Assembly (NCBI GenBank): GCA_963966185.1
Contig: CAWZYM010000297.1
Coordinates: forward strand, 196,001-260,000
Direction of reading: 5' to 3'
Length of the DNA: 64,000 nucleotides
Source: Rhabditoides inermis
Taxonomy: Eukaryota; Nematoda; Chromadorea; Rhabditida; Rhabditidae
The notes below the pieces were generated by a model. The model had not been told where the DNA came from, ran no database searches, and was given only the letters and a program-made list of their open reading frames with translations. Shown here one piece after another: positions 46,697-58,062 of the stretch. How positions within the stretch are numbered: the stretch's first letter is position 1; the number at the start of each line of letters is the position of its first letter. A program made the translations under genes and the position numbers.

Positions 46697-48869
46697 TCAC
46701 TGTGTCTTCTTATACCAGAACCTTGCTCGGAAATCGTCGGATCCAGTGATGAAAGCAGGCATAGTCGGAGAGTGGACAAACGTACGGCACGGAGCTGTGT
46801 GGCCTGAACAACTTTCGTATTTATCTTATTCGTCTATATTCAATTTCAAGAAGGAGAAGCGATGGAGACAGCTCTGTCGTATTTGAACCCACCTAGTGCG
46901 AGGAGACGTTTTCTATCCGAGTTGCGTGCGTCCCACGAGCACAGACTGCCAGACTTCTCGTCAGGGAACATTACTGAAATGCGTATTTCAAGTCGCATCT
47001 TCATAGTAGATTCAAACAACTAAACAATGCACCCACCGTAGTCCTCGTTGTGGTTGAAGGTGGCGTGAATGGTGTACTCTTGGGCTGCCGTGGCCCCCGC
47101 GCCCGTGTAGGCAATGAGACAGCGGTTCGTCGACAGCTCCCACAGCTTCACCACACTATCCATGCCGGATGTGAGGATGTACTGCAGAGGTTAGTATGTA
47201 CTCTTCGAGCTTTTCCTGGTATTGATTTCGGGCAAGTGGGAGTAGAATAAAAACTAAATATGAAACATAATAAATGTGGAACAGTGCATTTACAAGAATA
47301 TAGCATAGTGGTACCTTTCCGTTGCGGGTGAATCGGGCGCTGCATATGGCGGCGCCGTCGTGCGCGCGATGGAAAGTCTCCACGCAGCGATTCGAGATGC
47401 CGTCCCATACCTATAACAGGCATGGGTATAGAAATACGATACGGACAATGTACTGTGCAGACAAACAATGCGTGCACAGGAAAAAAGTGTGTAGCGATGA
47501 ATCACAATCGCGGTTGCGAAAAGAAAAAGAAAAGGATAGTTATTCATTGTGTGCAAGTCTGTGCAAGTTGCGAGCGAGGTGAATCTAAGATTATCGCTCT
47601 GACAGAGACGAAAAGGTAAAGGAATACCTTGACATCGCCATCCTTGGATCCACTGACGAAGAGACGAGCGTTCTCCGAGTAGTTCACCTACAGAAAGCTT
47701 GTTTCTCCCTCCAACTCAATTCTAACAATCCACGACCACAACTATCTCCTCTCTTCCGCTCACTATCACTCACATCGACAAGCCCCTCCTTGTGCTGGTC
47801 GGAAGCGGAGCAGGATACGTAGCACTGCTGTGTCTCGACATTGTAGAGACGGAGTGTGGGATGGTCCGTCCCCACGATCATGAACTCGCCTCCAGGGTGG
47901 AAAGAGAGGGCGCGGATTGGAGACACTTCCTGGAATAGTGCGAAGTGAGAGAAAATAAAGAGTCCAGTAACATGTGAAAAAAACAAGTGAAAAAAATAAC
48001 AGCGTGAAACCCACTGTGATCGTTTTCATGGCTCGCTTGACGGCGGTCTTGGAATAGTCGAACATCTTGACAGTCATGTCGCGCGATCCGGAGACGAGTA
48101 TCTGTTCGCGAGGGTGGAACGCCACGCATGTCACTTCCTGCGGTACAACCATTATAAATAAGACAATGCGAACAGAAACTTACATCGACGTGATCGTATA
48201 GCGTGCGTATGACGGGATGTTGAGCGTCAGGTGCACCTTCGGTGAGGTCACCGCGGTTCTCGCGAGCCACGATTCGCTCCACGTCCATGATCTTGATAGA
48301 GCAGTCCACGGAACCAGTGGCGCACAGGGAACCTAGACGTGAACGATACAACTGAATACTTTCGCACGCGTCTGATTCACATACCATCGATGTTGAAGGT
48401 GGCTGCACGGCAAGGTTGCTTGTGGGAAGTGAGATAAATAGTTTCATACATGCACGGCTCGGGTGTGGAGGGGAGGATGTCCGCATCGAACTCAAGATCG
48501 ATGCCAGTGGACAGCGCATCCAACTATAACAAACTATGCAATTCCATTCGTGTACCTGTAATATACCTGAAGTGCATTCTCCTTGTCCTTGGATTCTGGG
48601 TCGTCAACGAACTGTTTGGCAATGGAAACAAGACGAAAGAGCTTATCCGATGGTGGTGGAGGCTGGGCAGAACAACCAATCGCAGTTGCAAGCGAAAGCG
48701 CCATTTGCTGGTGTCCATCGTAAAACAACTGTCTGCAATAAATAAATCGTAAAACAACTGTCTGCAATAAGTAAATTTACTGTTGTCGAAACTTTCAAAA
48801 AAAAATCACCCACCCGATGATCAGTCGATACATGTAATCTCGATCTTTGATATCTGGTTTCAGCGCCAT
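46697..48869 (-). CDS. cpf-1: Cleavage stimulation factor subunit 1 (CstF50), WD40 protein
   Basis: Minus-strand gene from ATG 48869 ([19 protein letters not shown]) to TGA 46699-46697. The N-terminal dimerisation domain includes [20 protein letters not shown]. Seven WD40 blades follow: [116 protein letters not shown] and [16 protein letters not shown]. The ending [10 protein letters not shown] is diagnostic of CstF50 (CSTF1). Role: part of the CstF complex that binds downstream elements and stimulates pre-mRNA 3' cleavage. It lies 0.4 kb from rpl-26 (divergent) and 2.3 kb from suf-1, encoding its partner CstF77. Confidence 0.95.
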
Positions 48870-49291
48870 AATGTTATCTGGAATTATTAACTGAAGTACA
48901 TATACAAAAAAAGAATAAACAAAAAAAACTAATTTGCTGGAAAAAAAATAAACAAATGTAAAACTGCAAAAATAAACAAATTTGGCATTAAAAAATAGTC
49001 CCGCCACGAATACATTCAAATATTACTCAGTTTACTGTAGGTTCTCTTCTCTGTGAATTTGGGAAATTTTTACATTTTTTGTTCTCCTACTTATATGTTT
49101 GCTTGAAATTAACGTGTATGTAATGTTTATTTGTTTTGAATAAATCATGATTTCGATTCATCTAATTCAATGTCAATATGACTGTTTTCTGCGAAGTGGT
49201 TTAGTTCGATCGTAAATGTGGTATTTTCGACAAACCTTTTTTGTTGTTTCTCCCATTATTGTGTTGCTCATTGTTTTGTTTAGGGTAAGAC

Positions 49292-49928
49292 ATGAAGCAG
49301 AATCCGTTCGTGTCGTCCGACTCCGGCAAGTGCCGCAAGCGCCACTTCACCGCCCCCTCCCACATCAGGAGGAAGCTGATGTCTGCTCCCCTTACCAAGG
49401 AGCTCCGCGCCAAGCACGGAATCAAGTCCATTCCCATCAGGTATGTTTTTTCTTTATTTTTGGTTGAAACTTTTATTTCTCAATGCCCAATAGTAGTTGT
49501 TGTGAGTTCGTTTCGTTCAATCTCACAATACGGTTATTGCTTCATTAATTTATTTTTAGGAGGGACGACGAGGTGACCGTCACCCGCGGACACTTCAAGG
49601 GAAACTCGGGACGCGTCATTCGCGCTTACCGTAAGAAGTTCGTTGTGCACATCGACAAGATCACCCGCGAGAAGGCCAACGGATCCACCGTCCACATTGG
49701 AATCCACCCCTCCAAGGTTAGTATATTCTCTTTCTTTGTTTTTTCTGTTGTTTTTTAATGTTTGTTCAGTTTTTCGTTATTATTTGACTATCTCATTTGC
49801 AGGTCGCCATCACCAAGCTGAAGCTCGACAAGGACCGTAAGGCCATCGTTGAGAGGAAGGCTGCCGGACGTGCTCTTGCCCTCGGAACCCTCAAGGGAAA
49901 GCACACCGAGGAGACCATCTCCGAGTAA
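49292..49928 (+). CDS. rpl-26: 60S ribosomal protein L26 (uL24)
   Basis: Three exons (49292-49440, 49560-49716, 49803-49928) give 143 codons plus stop, the normal length. The protein starts [19 protein letters not shown] and shows the KOW motif [18 protein letters not shown], then [18 protein letters not shown]. The ATG follows TTTGTTTAGGGTAAGAC, a likely trans-splice site. AATAAA lies at 49957-49962. Codon use is strongly biased to C-ending codons, as expected for a ribosomal protein. uL24 sits near the peptide exit tunnel of the large subunit. Confidence 0.98.
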
Positions 49929-50102
49929 AATGTCATTGTTGATTGTTATGACGAACAATAAACTTGTTCAATTATGTGTCTTTTATGTTTTATGAACTAT
50001 TGGATTTTACCCACATACCAGTATCTCGAGAAGTTTGGTACGGATTTTGAATATGTTTTACATAAGAAAGATCCTTTATTCTTTGGCTATTGCTTTGCGC
50101 TC

Positions 50103-50732
50103 TGGTAGATGGCTCGATGGTCGTCTCAGGGGTGCGAGGGTCGAGTCGAGGGTTCGATAGTCGAGATGAGGCGTACTCTCAAACTCGACCATCGAGTGAC
50201 CCTCGAGTCGACCCTCGAACTACTGCTACTTTTTGGCGGCAAAATCTGTGACGTCATGATTAACAAAAATAACTTTTTTTGAGATGAAAATCACGGAATC
50301 TTCATCGCCATCATCTTGCGAGTCGAACGCACCGCGGCAAAAATTCGTAGGACAAAATTTAAATCGATGACCATAAACCCGGCGCACATTTGTCGCTGCC
50401 AGCGGTTAGGCTGAGAGGTGAATCGTCTTCTTCGTGTCGCAACAAAGCGCCAAAAACATCTTCACCCTTGTGGACTTTTTGAGCATGTCCCTGTTGGGCA
50501 CAATGCACAACTTTTGGAGTTCTAGTGTGGTCTAGGCATCATGCCTAAGCACGCTTATATCATATCTGATATCGTTTTTCACTGGCTGTAAGAAAAGTGG
50601 GCGGGGCTACAAAGTTCGAGGGTCGAGTCGACCCAAAGTTCGATGGTCGAGAAAAACCCGGAAACGAGGGTCGAGATTTTAGTCGAGACGACCCTCGAAC
50701 CCTCGAGAAAACCCTCGAGCCGTCTACCTCTG
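50103..50732. mobile_element. MITE rich in CCCTCGA/TCGAGGG
   Basis: The ends GGTAGATGGCTCGATGGT (left) and ACCCTCGAGCCGTCTACC (right) are inverted repeats. The sub-terminal regions are packed with GGGTCGAG and CTCGACCC. About 630 bp, between rpl-26 and suf-1, no transposase frame. Confidence 0.75.
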
Positions 50733-51126
50733 CGTTGATGAATTGACATTTGCTATCGCCATTGTCAATTCATCAATGTTTTGCGTTTGAAACAATTATT
50801 CAATTCAACAGTTCGCAAAGAACTAGGTTTGGAAGAAAGGCTATCCATTGACTTGTAGCTATGAATTACTGTAAGAAATAAAATTTGATTAGGGAAGGAT
50901 GTTTTCATTTTGACAGGAGGTATATGGGAAGCACGCATCTATGTAGATTTACACTTCGTTGGTTTCAACTGGCTAGAGGCCAGCGCTATCTTTCTCTCTC
51001 GCTTCGTCCTGTCTCCTGTCTCTCACTCGCATCGCGCGTTTGAAAATGTTTATTCCGCCCTGTTTTTTTCTGTTTTATGCGCTGTTTTTATTTTCTATAC
51101 AAATGTTTAAAAGATGTTCGTTCAGA
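50733..51126. promoter_or_regulatory. suf-1 upstream region
   Basis: Unique AT-rich DNA between the MITE and suf-1. The suf-1 ATG at 51127 follows GTTCGTTCAG, a probable trans-splice acceptor. No other element recognised. Confidence 0.4.
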
Positions 51127-54100
51127 ATGTCGTCTTCATCTGTACTTAGCCCTGAAAGAAGAATAGAAATCAATTCGTTTGATGTTGATGCTTGGAATTT
51201 GCTTCTGCGAGAATCACAGGTGGGCTTTGGTTTTTGTGTTTTAATTATTGCATGTGATGTACAAAACGTACGTGCAAAGTTTGGTGGTATTTCATGACTA
51301 TACATTGATAGGCGCGACCGATTGACCAGGCCAGGCCGTTCTATGAAAAGCTGGTGACGCAGTTCCCGAATGCGGGCCGGTACTGGAAGGCGTATATCGA
51401 ACACGAGGTGAGTGAATGAGGGAGAAGCAAATGATGATGGTCGGTCGATTGCAGCTGCTGATGAGCATATTGGAAAGGCCAGGTCGGTGCGCCCCGTCGC
51501 CCCCTAGACAGCAGTCACGAGTAGTAGAACATGAGCATTGTAGATGTACTCACCCACGAATAAACGTTTCACAAAGCAGCCGGCCCGCATTGATCTCGAG
51601 TGAATTCTCTTCTGGCATAAATATTCAAACAACTTTGGCGTTCTATCAATAGATGTCCTGCGCTCTCACCTTCTCCCACTAGCAAGTGTCTAATCGTGTC
51701 TGTTTCAGCTACGAGGCAAGAACTTCGAGAACGTCGAGACGGTGGGTAATTTTTTTTGTAATCTATATCTGAAAACGTTGTTGTATAAGCGTATTTCAGT
51801 TGTTTTCGCGTTGTCTGGTGCACGTGTTGAACATTGAGCTGTGGAAGTGCTACGTGTACTATGTGCGCGAGACCAAGGGTGGACTGGCGACGTTCAGGTA
51901 AATGATGTTTGCACAGTTACATTCAATCGATTTGGTGAATACGAATGGCGATGACGTTATGCTTATAAGTGCATTTTCAGGGAGAAGATGGCTCAGGCGT
52001 ACGACTTTGCGCTCGACAAGGTCGGCCTCGACATGCACGCCTACTCGATATACGCAGACTACATATCCTTCCTCAAGACGGTGTAAGTGGTTTTGCTGTT
52101 CGTATACTTATACAAAATGGATGATGTATTCTTGTTATAAAATGTATGCCTTCCAGTCCGGCTGTGGGCATGTACGCCGAGAACCAGCGTATCACAGCCG
52201 TGCGCCGCGTCTACCACAGGGGAATCGTCACCCCCATGGTCAACATCGAACAGCTGTGGAGCGAGTACTGCGCCTTTGAAAAGGTACGTCACGTTACGTC
52301 GTACGGTACGTCAAAAATTAACCCCTGTTGTTCAGAGCATTAACGCGACGCTGGCGGAGAAGCTGATTTCGGAGAAGAACAAGGAGTACCAGCAGTCAAA
52401 GAAGATGTCCAAGACGCTGGAGACTACGACAAGGGGCATCAACAGACAGGCGGTCAGCGTTCCTCCGAGGGGAACGAACATCGAAATGAAACAGGTGGGT
52501 GAGAACTGAGAAGAAGCTGAATCGCACACGACGAGCTATTATGTGAATAGAGTACCCGGAGAAGAGCTTTATTGCACAATTAGACGCAAACAAGCTGTTC
52601 AAGGGTTGTACTCGATGGGGAGGTTCTTGCGGCGGACCATTCCGTCTCCCTGGAACCACTCGCGGCGGAAGGTCTTGGCGGCGCCGTCGGGGGTGTTGGT
52701 CCACTCGATGGTGATGCGGTCGTTGTTGGTGTCCTCCTCTCCGTACTTGAACGCGTCGCAAGAGACGGCCATCAGCACGGCCTCCTTGGGGTCGAGCACT
52801 CCGCACGGCGGGTCGACGCCGAGGCGCTTCATGTTGGTGGTCTTGATGGCCCATCCGATGCGGCGACCTCCGGCGTTGGTGATCTGAATGTGACACATTG
52901 AGAATCAATCGATATCATACGATATCGACAACAGCGTACCTTGATGTGGTAGGTGTGCTTGTCATCGTAGGGGGCGTTGAAGACGATCTTGGTACCCGGC
53001 TGGGTGTTGATATCTCCGGGAGGGACGGACTGAGCCATGGCGAATGGATGCCGGCAGACCGCCGAGCCCCGCTTTTGTACGAAAAGGACGGCATGCTAAT
53101 CACCGAAACTCGCGCGATTTGCAATGCGAAATGAATCAGGTGGTGTGGTATAATTGGAAATGATCAGTTAGTCTGATCGATATGTAAACTGTGTCCCGTG
53201 TCGTGGAAAGAAACTTCGAATGCTTGGAGATGTCGTCTTTTAAGCTGGAGATGTGGAAGAAGTACATACACTGGGAGAAGACGAACCCGCTCGAAACGGA
53301 TGACTTTGCCGCATTCGCCAAGCGAGGTGAGATCAGTGTTTTGCAGATTGGTGTCATGTTTTTTATTCTTCCCATTTCAGTGACGTACTCGTACGAGCAG
53401 GCGCTGCTGTGTCTGGGCTACTATCCGGACATGTGGTACGAGGCTTCCCTGTGGCAGAAGCAGTCGGCAGACGAGCTGGAGAGGAAGGGAGACGTCAAGG
53501 CGGCCGCCCAGATGAGGACCGATGCAGTCCGTGAGTCTCTCTCTCTATGTCTCTCTCTCTCTCTCTCTATCACTCTCACTATGTCTCTATGTTTCGTTTG
53601 CGTCCGAACCTCTGTCTCTGTCTCTGTCTTTATCTCTATCTTTATCTCTATCTCTGGTTCTGTCTGTCTCTGTCTCTGTCTCTGTCCCTCTGTCTCTCTC
53701 TATAGTATACGTTGTATTGCAGAGTTGTTGGAGCGTGCGATCGGAGGTCTGATGGCCGACTCGCAGCTGTTGTTCTTTGCGTACGCGGATCTGGAGGAGG
53801 AGCGGAAGCAGTACGACGGGGTGAAGAAAGTGTACGACAAGCTCCTCGCTCTGCCCAATGTCGATCCCACACTCGTGAGTTTTGTAGAATGTGAACTGTA
53901 TGGATCATATTTCTTATAACTAAACTAAAGGAGCAGAATAGTTTGGTCAATGAAAAGATTGTAGGAAACTGTGTTATTACAGGGCTACATCCAGCTGATG
54001 AAGTTTGTGCGTCGCACGGAGGGCGTGAAGGCGGCGAGGACAGTGTTCAAGCGGGCGAGGGAAGACGCGCGCTCCAGGTTCCACGTGTTCGTCGCGGCAG

Positions 54101-55762
54101 CACTCATGGAGTACTTCTGCAGCAAGGTACCATAGTAACGGAAGAATATACAAGTGAAGAGAGAGAGAGAGAGAGTTCCGTCTGTTCAGGACGGCGACAT
54201 TGCGAAGCGCGTGTTCGACATGGGTCTGAAGAAGTACGGCGACGACCCCGACTACGCGCTCGCCTTCGTCGACTTCCTCGCACACCTCAACGGTAGGGAT
54301 TGAGTATTGATTGTTGTATCGATTGGTTTTCAGAGGACAACAACACGCGCGTGGTGTTCGAGCGTATTCTGAAGGGCGACATGCCGACGGATAAGGCGGG
54401 GTGAGTGGGGGAGGGGGAGGAGAGGTGTGGAAGAATAACAACTAAACAGTGGCGAAGCAGGGGAAATGTAGAAGGCATATCATATTATACGGTGGAGAAG
54501 GATATGGATAAGAGCTTTATCGTTTGATAGTATGATGTCATTGTTTCAGTGACATTTGGGACCGTTACTTGGAGTTTGAGTCGATGGTCGGCGATCTGAC
54601 GAGTACGATGAAGGTGGGTCGAGGATCGAGGGATGGTACTACGAGAGGCAGGACTTGACAAACCCTCTTCAGATTGATTCTCGCCGGCGGGAGGCTATGA
54701 AGGCGCTGACGAGCGAGGAGGACATTGATGCCACTACCATAATGCTCATTGATAGGTGGGCGGAGACTGTGGGGCGGGGCTTGAACTATCATTTTTTGCA
54801 GGTACAAGTTCATGAACCTGGTACCGTGCACGCCCGATCAGCTCAAGCTGATGGGATACAATGTGGGTTTGCATTTATATTTGAAGATAAAAGATTTATC
54901 AGGACATTGTGGTTCATTACATTACAAAAAAACTTTGTATAATTGCACTGGTTGCAGAAGCCGATCCGGACAGGTGTGTCTAACGGCATGTCGGCTTCGT
55001 CTCACCTGCCCTCTGCCTCTTGTGCGGGTCCATCGGGGGCGGGCGGACCGCAGTCGGCCAGTGTGCTCATGGGAGGAACCGGAGGAGTCAGCATAGAGAT
55101 CAGCGGGTGAGTAGAGACGGTTCTTTGCTAGTTCATGATTCGACCCGTTTGCAGCTACCCCCGTCCGGACGTGGATCAGATGATCCCGTTCAAGCCGCGC
55201 GCGTCAGCCCCTCACGGGGCGCACCCCGTGCCGGGAGGGGTGTTCCCCCCGCCGCCAGCCGCCGCCGAACTACTCAGACACCTCCCTCCCCCGTGGACAT
55301 TCCAAGGACCCTACGTGGCCATAGACCTGCTCATGGACAGCCTACTCAAGTATGAGTACAAGGGTGAGTGCGAGGGGGACGAGAGAGATGATGAATCTGA
55401 TGTGGGATGTGGAGTGTTGTGGTGGTGATGATCACTATTGCAGCACCGACGGTGGATCCTCTGACGATGCCGGAGCCCGGCTCGATGCTCGCGCCCAATC
55501 TGCGGGTGGAAGACGTGAAAAAGGAGTTCTACCAGCTGCAGGCAACCACCACTGATCCCCACATTGTGAGACATCTCTTCCTCTCCCCCACTCTGTCTCT
55601 TTCTCTCTCTCTCTCTCTCTCATGACGTGATTCTAGGCGATGGCGATGGGCGTGGATGGAAGCAGGAAGAGGAAGGCGGGCGGCGACTCGGATTCGGACG
55701 AGGAAGGCAGGGTGGATTCTGCGAGGGACATCTACAGGAGGAGGATGCATGGAAAGGTGTAG
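51127..55762 (+). CDS. suf-1: Cleavage stimulation factor subunit 3 (CstF77), HAT-repeat protein
   Basis: Twenty exons from ATG 51127 ([20 protein letters not shown]) to TAG 55760-55762. HAT (half-a-TPR) repeats run through most of the protein: [139 protein letters not shown] and [18 protein letters not shown]. The Pro-rich linker [17 protein letters not shown] and the end [11 protein letters not shown] match CSTF3. Role: scaffold bridging CstF50 and CstF64 in mRNA 3'-end formation. Intron 52495-53244 contains an antisense MSP gene. The intron before the exon at 53723 is a (CT)n-like tract. Confidence 0.95.
52599..53038 (-). CDS. msp: Major sperm protein, complete, antisense in a suf-1 intron
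   Basis: Exons 53038-52940 and 52883-52599 on the minus strand give 127 residues, apparently identical in protein to the 28-kb copy ([20 protein letters not shown] to LPIEYNP). The intron position is the same, but the intron sequence differs: it contains ATCGATATC motifs rather than the GTACCCTGACC sequence of the 28-kb copy. AATAAA (minus strand) lies near 52570. The gene is wholly inside suf-1 intron 7 and antisense to it. Confidence 0.98.
53039..53175 (-). promoter_or_regulatory. Conserved MSP upstream block, second copy
   Basis: Shares TTTTGTACGAAA, GGACGGCATGCTAATCA, GCAATGCGAA and GGAAATGATC with 28442-28580 in the same order. Similarity fades beyond about 140 bp. Confidence 0.7.
53531..53705 (+). 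repeat. CT/CTGT-rich low-complexity intron
   Basis: The suf-1 intron before exon 53723 is almost entirely CT, CTGT and CTAT repeats leading to the acceptor GTATTGCAG. Confidence 0.9.
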
Positions 55763-56956
55763 GAGAGAGGAGAAGTAGAGCAGCCGTTTACAGTAGCTGG
55801 AAATGTGTTGTAGGTACGTATTGGTCGATTATTTGTTTGTTGTTATTTTATCCCCGCGGTCTCACTCGATACTATTTTGTTCCAATTGTGCGTGTTGTAT
55901 ATTGAACTTTTAATACTTGAATACAAAATATAAAAATACGCTGTATCGTTATAAGGTGGTGTCTCCGAGTTGTGTACCCCGCACTGCTTCTCACTTGTGT
56001 TGTGATTCCGCATTCTGAGTTGTTAGCTTCCAAGCATCAAACACATGTCATTCCACTTCTTTCCTCTCTTCTTTTATGTCACCAGGTGGCTCGTACCCAG
56101 CTGACTCACTTTGAGAGAGGGGGAGAGACGTCATCTCACCGGGTACGTGTGTGAATACAGGTATGTCGGATGTGCCCTGCCGCTTATCAGAGTGATCGTA
56201 TTTGATCACCTAATCAGTGCATTCCATTCTCGGCTCGCACCGAATTCCCCAGCGACCCTGCAATCACGGCTCGAATCCATTTATCTATCCTATCACCCCC
56301 TCACTATTTCGGGCAAGTCTGCACAACAAAGGCGCATCAATCAATCACTGCGAACATTCGACACTCCCCTTGCCCTTGATATGCAAATACCCTAAACGGT
56401 GTTTCAGACGTGTTTGCTTGGATCAGGTGATCTGTGACATCAGAGATTGAGTCATCGATCATTCATGTTGCACATCATAAACCATGTGAGGACATGACAT
56501 GTGTTATAAAACGTCTGATTCAGTTTACAACAAGTGATTAGGCAGTTTTCCTCTACGTGGAATCGAAACACTACATTCATGGAATTCTTGAATATCAACA
56601 CGGATGAATCAGCTTGAATACTGATAAAAAGAGGTCAGCCCGCACGTACCTTCCAAAGTGCCCGTAAAACTTTATGTTGTGATAATAGCATACTTGTAAG
56701 AAGAGATCAGTAGCTGAGGGAACTACTGATTATCACATCATTAATGACCGGCAGACACATTCAAGAAAGCCCATAATGGCTCCGGAGCTTCATTGGAATA
56801 CGGTAGTCGTTTTTCACGTTTTCCTTGTGACACTTTACTTCCCTTTCGAAATGTTGCGAATCTGTCTTCTTTTTTTTTGCGCGGCGGTCATTCAGTGTTA
56901 TGCATGTCCTCTCAAAAACGGACGCGAGAACGACACTCCAGGGAGCCATTCGCACA

Positions 56957-57032
56957 TCCTGCTCCCCACTGCTCCCCACTGCTCCCCACTGCTCCCCACT
57001 GCTCCCTCCACTGCTCCCACACTGCTCCACTG
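56957..57032 (+). repeat. Minisatellite, 10-bp unit CTGCTCCCCA
   Basis: About seven tandem units of CTGCTCCCCA with slight variants (CTGCTCCCTCCA, CTGCTCCCACA). Confidence 0.92.
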
Positions 57033-57748
57033 ACCGCCCGACTGCTCCCTAGGCACCCGTATATACGCTCCTCTCTATTTTCGACAGCTCGTTTGCGGTT
57101 TGCCGCTATGCGTTTATGTTTTGCGATTGTGTCTTCCCTGGACTCTATCAAGCATCCGTTTCCACTATAATCTCCTCTCTTCCGTCATATTTCGAAAGAA
57201 CCACTAGCAATCTCCCCAGTGACGCACAAAAAAAACGTATTGCAATATGCTGGAATTCTGTAATTTGTCACAAAATTTGTGTGGTTTTCGTGAGTCAGAA
57301 AATGCGGGCTACCGTCTTACTCATTTTGTCATACTGACGATGCCACCGGAAAAAAAGAGAGAAGAGCAGGACACGGAAAAGTCTTCCTAGGCGAAATTTG
57401 TTTCGTGATCTGCCCGCGAAACTGTGCCTGCGAACATGCGATAAGTGAGACGCTGAGCGTGCAGATTCCACTCTCTCTCTCTCTCTCCCTCTCTCTCCCT
57501 CTCTCTCCTTCTCTCTCTCTCTCCATATACCATATCTCACGCCGACACCAACTTTCCTATCTCGCCCTCATAGTTTTCCTGTCAGTTTTTGCGCCCGTTT
57601 ATGTATAAAACGAGTGAATTTACGCGCGATCGCCACACTCTTTTATTACGTCTGTTTTTTTCTTTCACGGCGAAACCGCCCCACAAAACCTTTGGTACAA
57701 GGAAGAGACATTCTCCTTCCTACTCACTCACACTCCTTTCCATTTGCC

Positions 57749-57766
57749 CATCTCTCTCTCTCTCTC

Positions 57767-57826
<60 letters not shown>
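57749..57826 (+). repeat. (CT)n microsatellite
   Basis: Two CT blocks separated by CACAAA, the second about 55 bases long. Confidence 0.95.
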
Positions 57827-57827
<1 letters not shown>

Positions 57828-58062
57828 AAGGGGCGTGGCCTAGGGGTGCATGGGAGAGGCTACCCCTATTGAAAAGCGACTGATCCTGTCTCGAGTCCGG
57901 GAGAGAACCCAGGTCTTCCAAATCACTGGCCAGATTACCTCATATCACCCGTCCTAACCTTCCCAAACACCTTTGATTCACTGATTTCCTTGATTTCACC
58001 ATACTTCCCGCACTTTTACCGTATCCGTGATTTTGTTTACTTTCCAATCGAAACGTTTTCAG

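Larger units (their letters stand above)
55763..58062. other. Intergenic region with a minisatellite and CT tracts
   Basis: No splice-supported gene seen in 2.3 kb. It contains a minisatellite at 56957-57032 and (CT)n stretches at 57473-57520 and 57749-57826. The last 100 bases lead into the TIL gene with acceptor CGTTTTCAG immediately before its ATG. Confidence 0.55.

Noticed and set aside
56957..57032. CRISPR-like array
   Set aside because: The units are contiguous 10-mers without spacers in a eukaryotic genome. It is a minisatellite.
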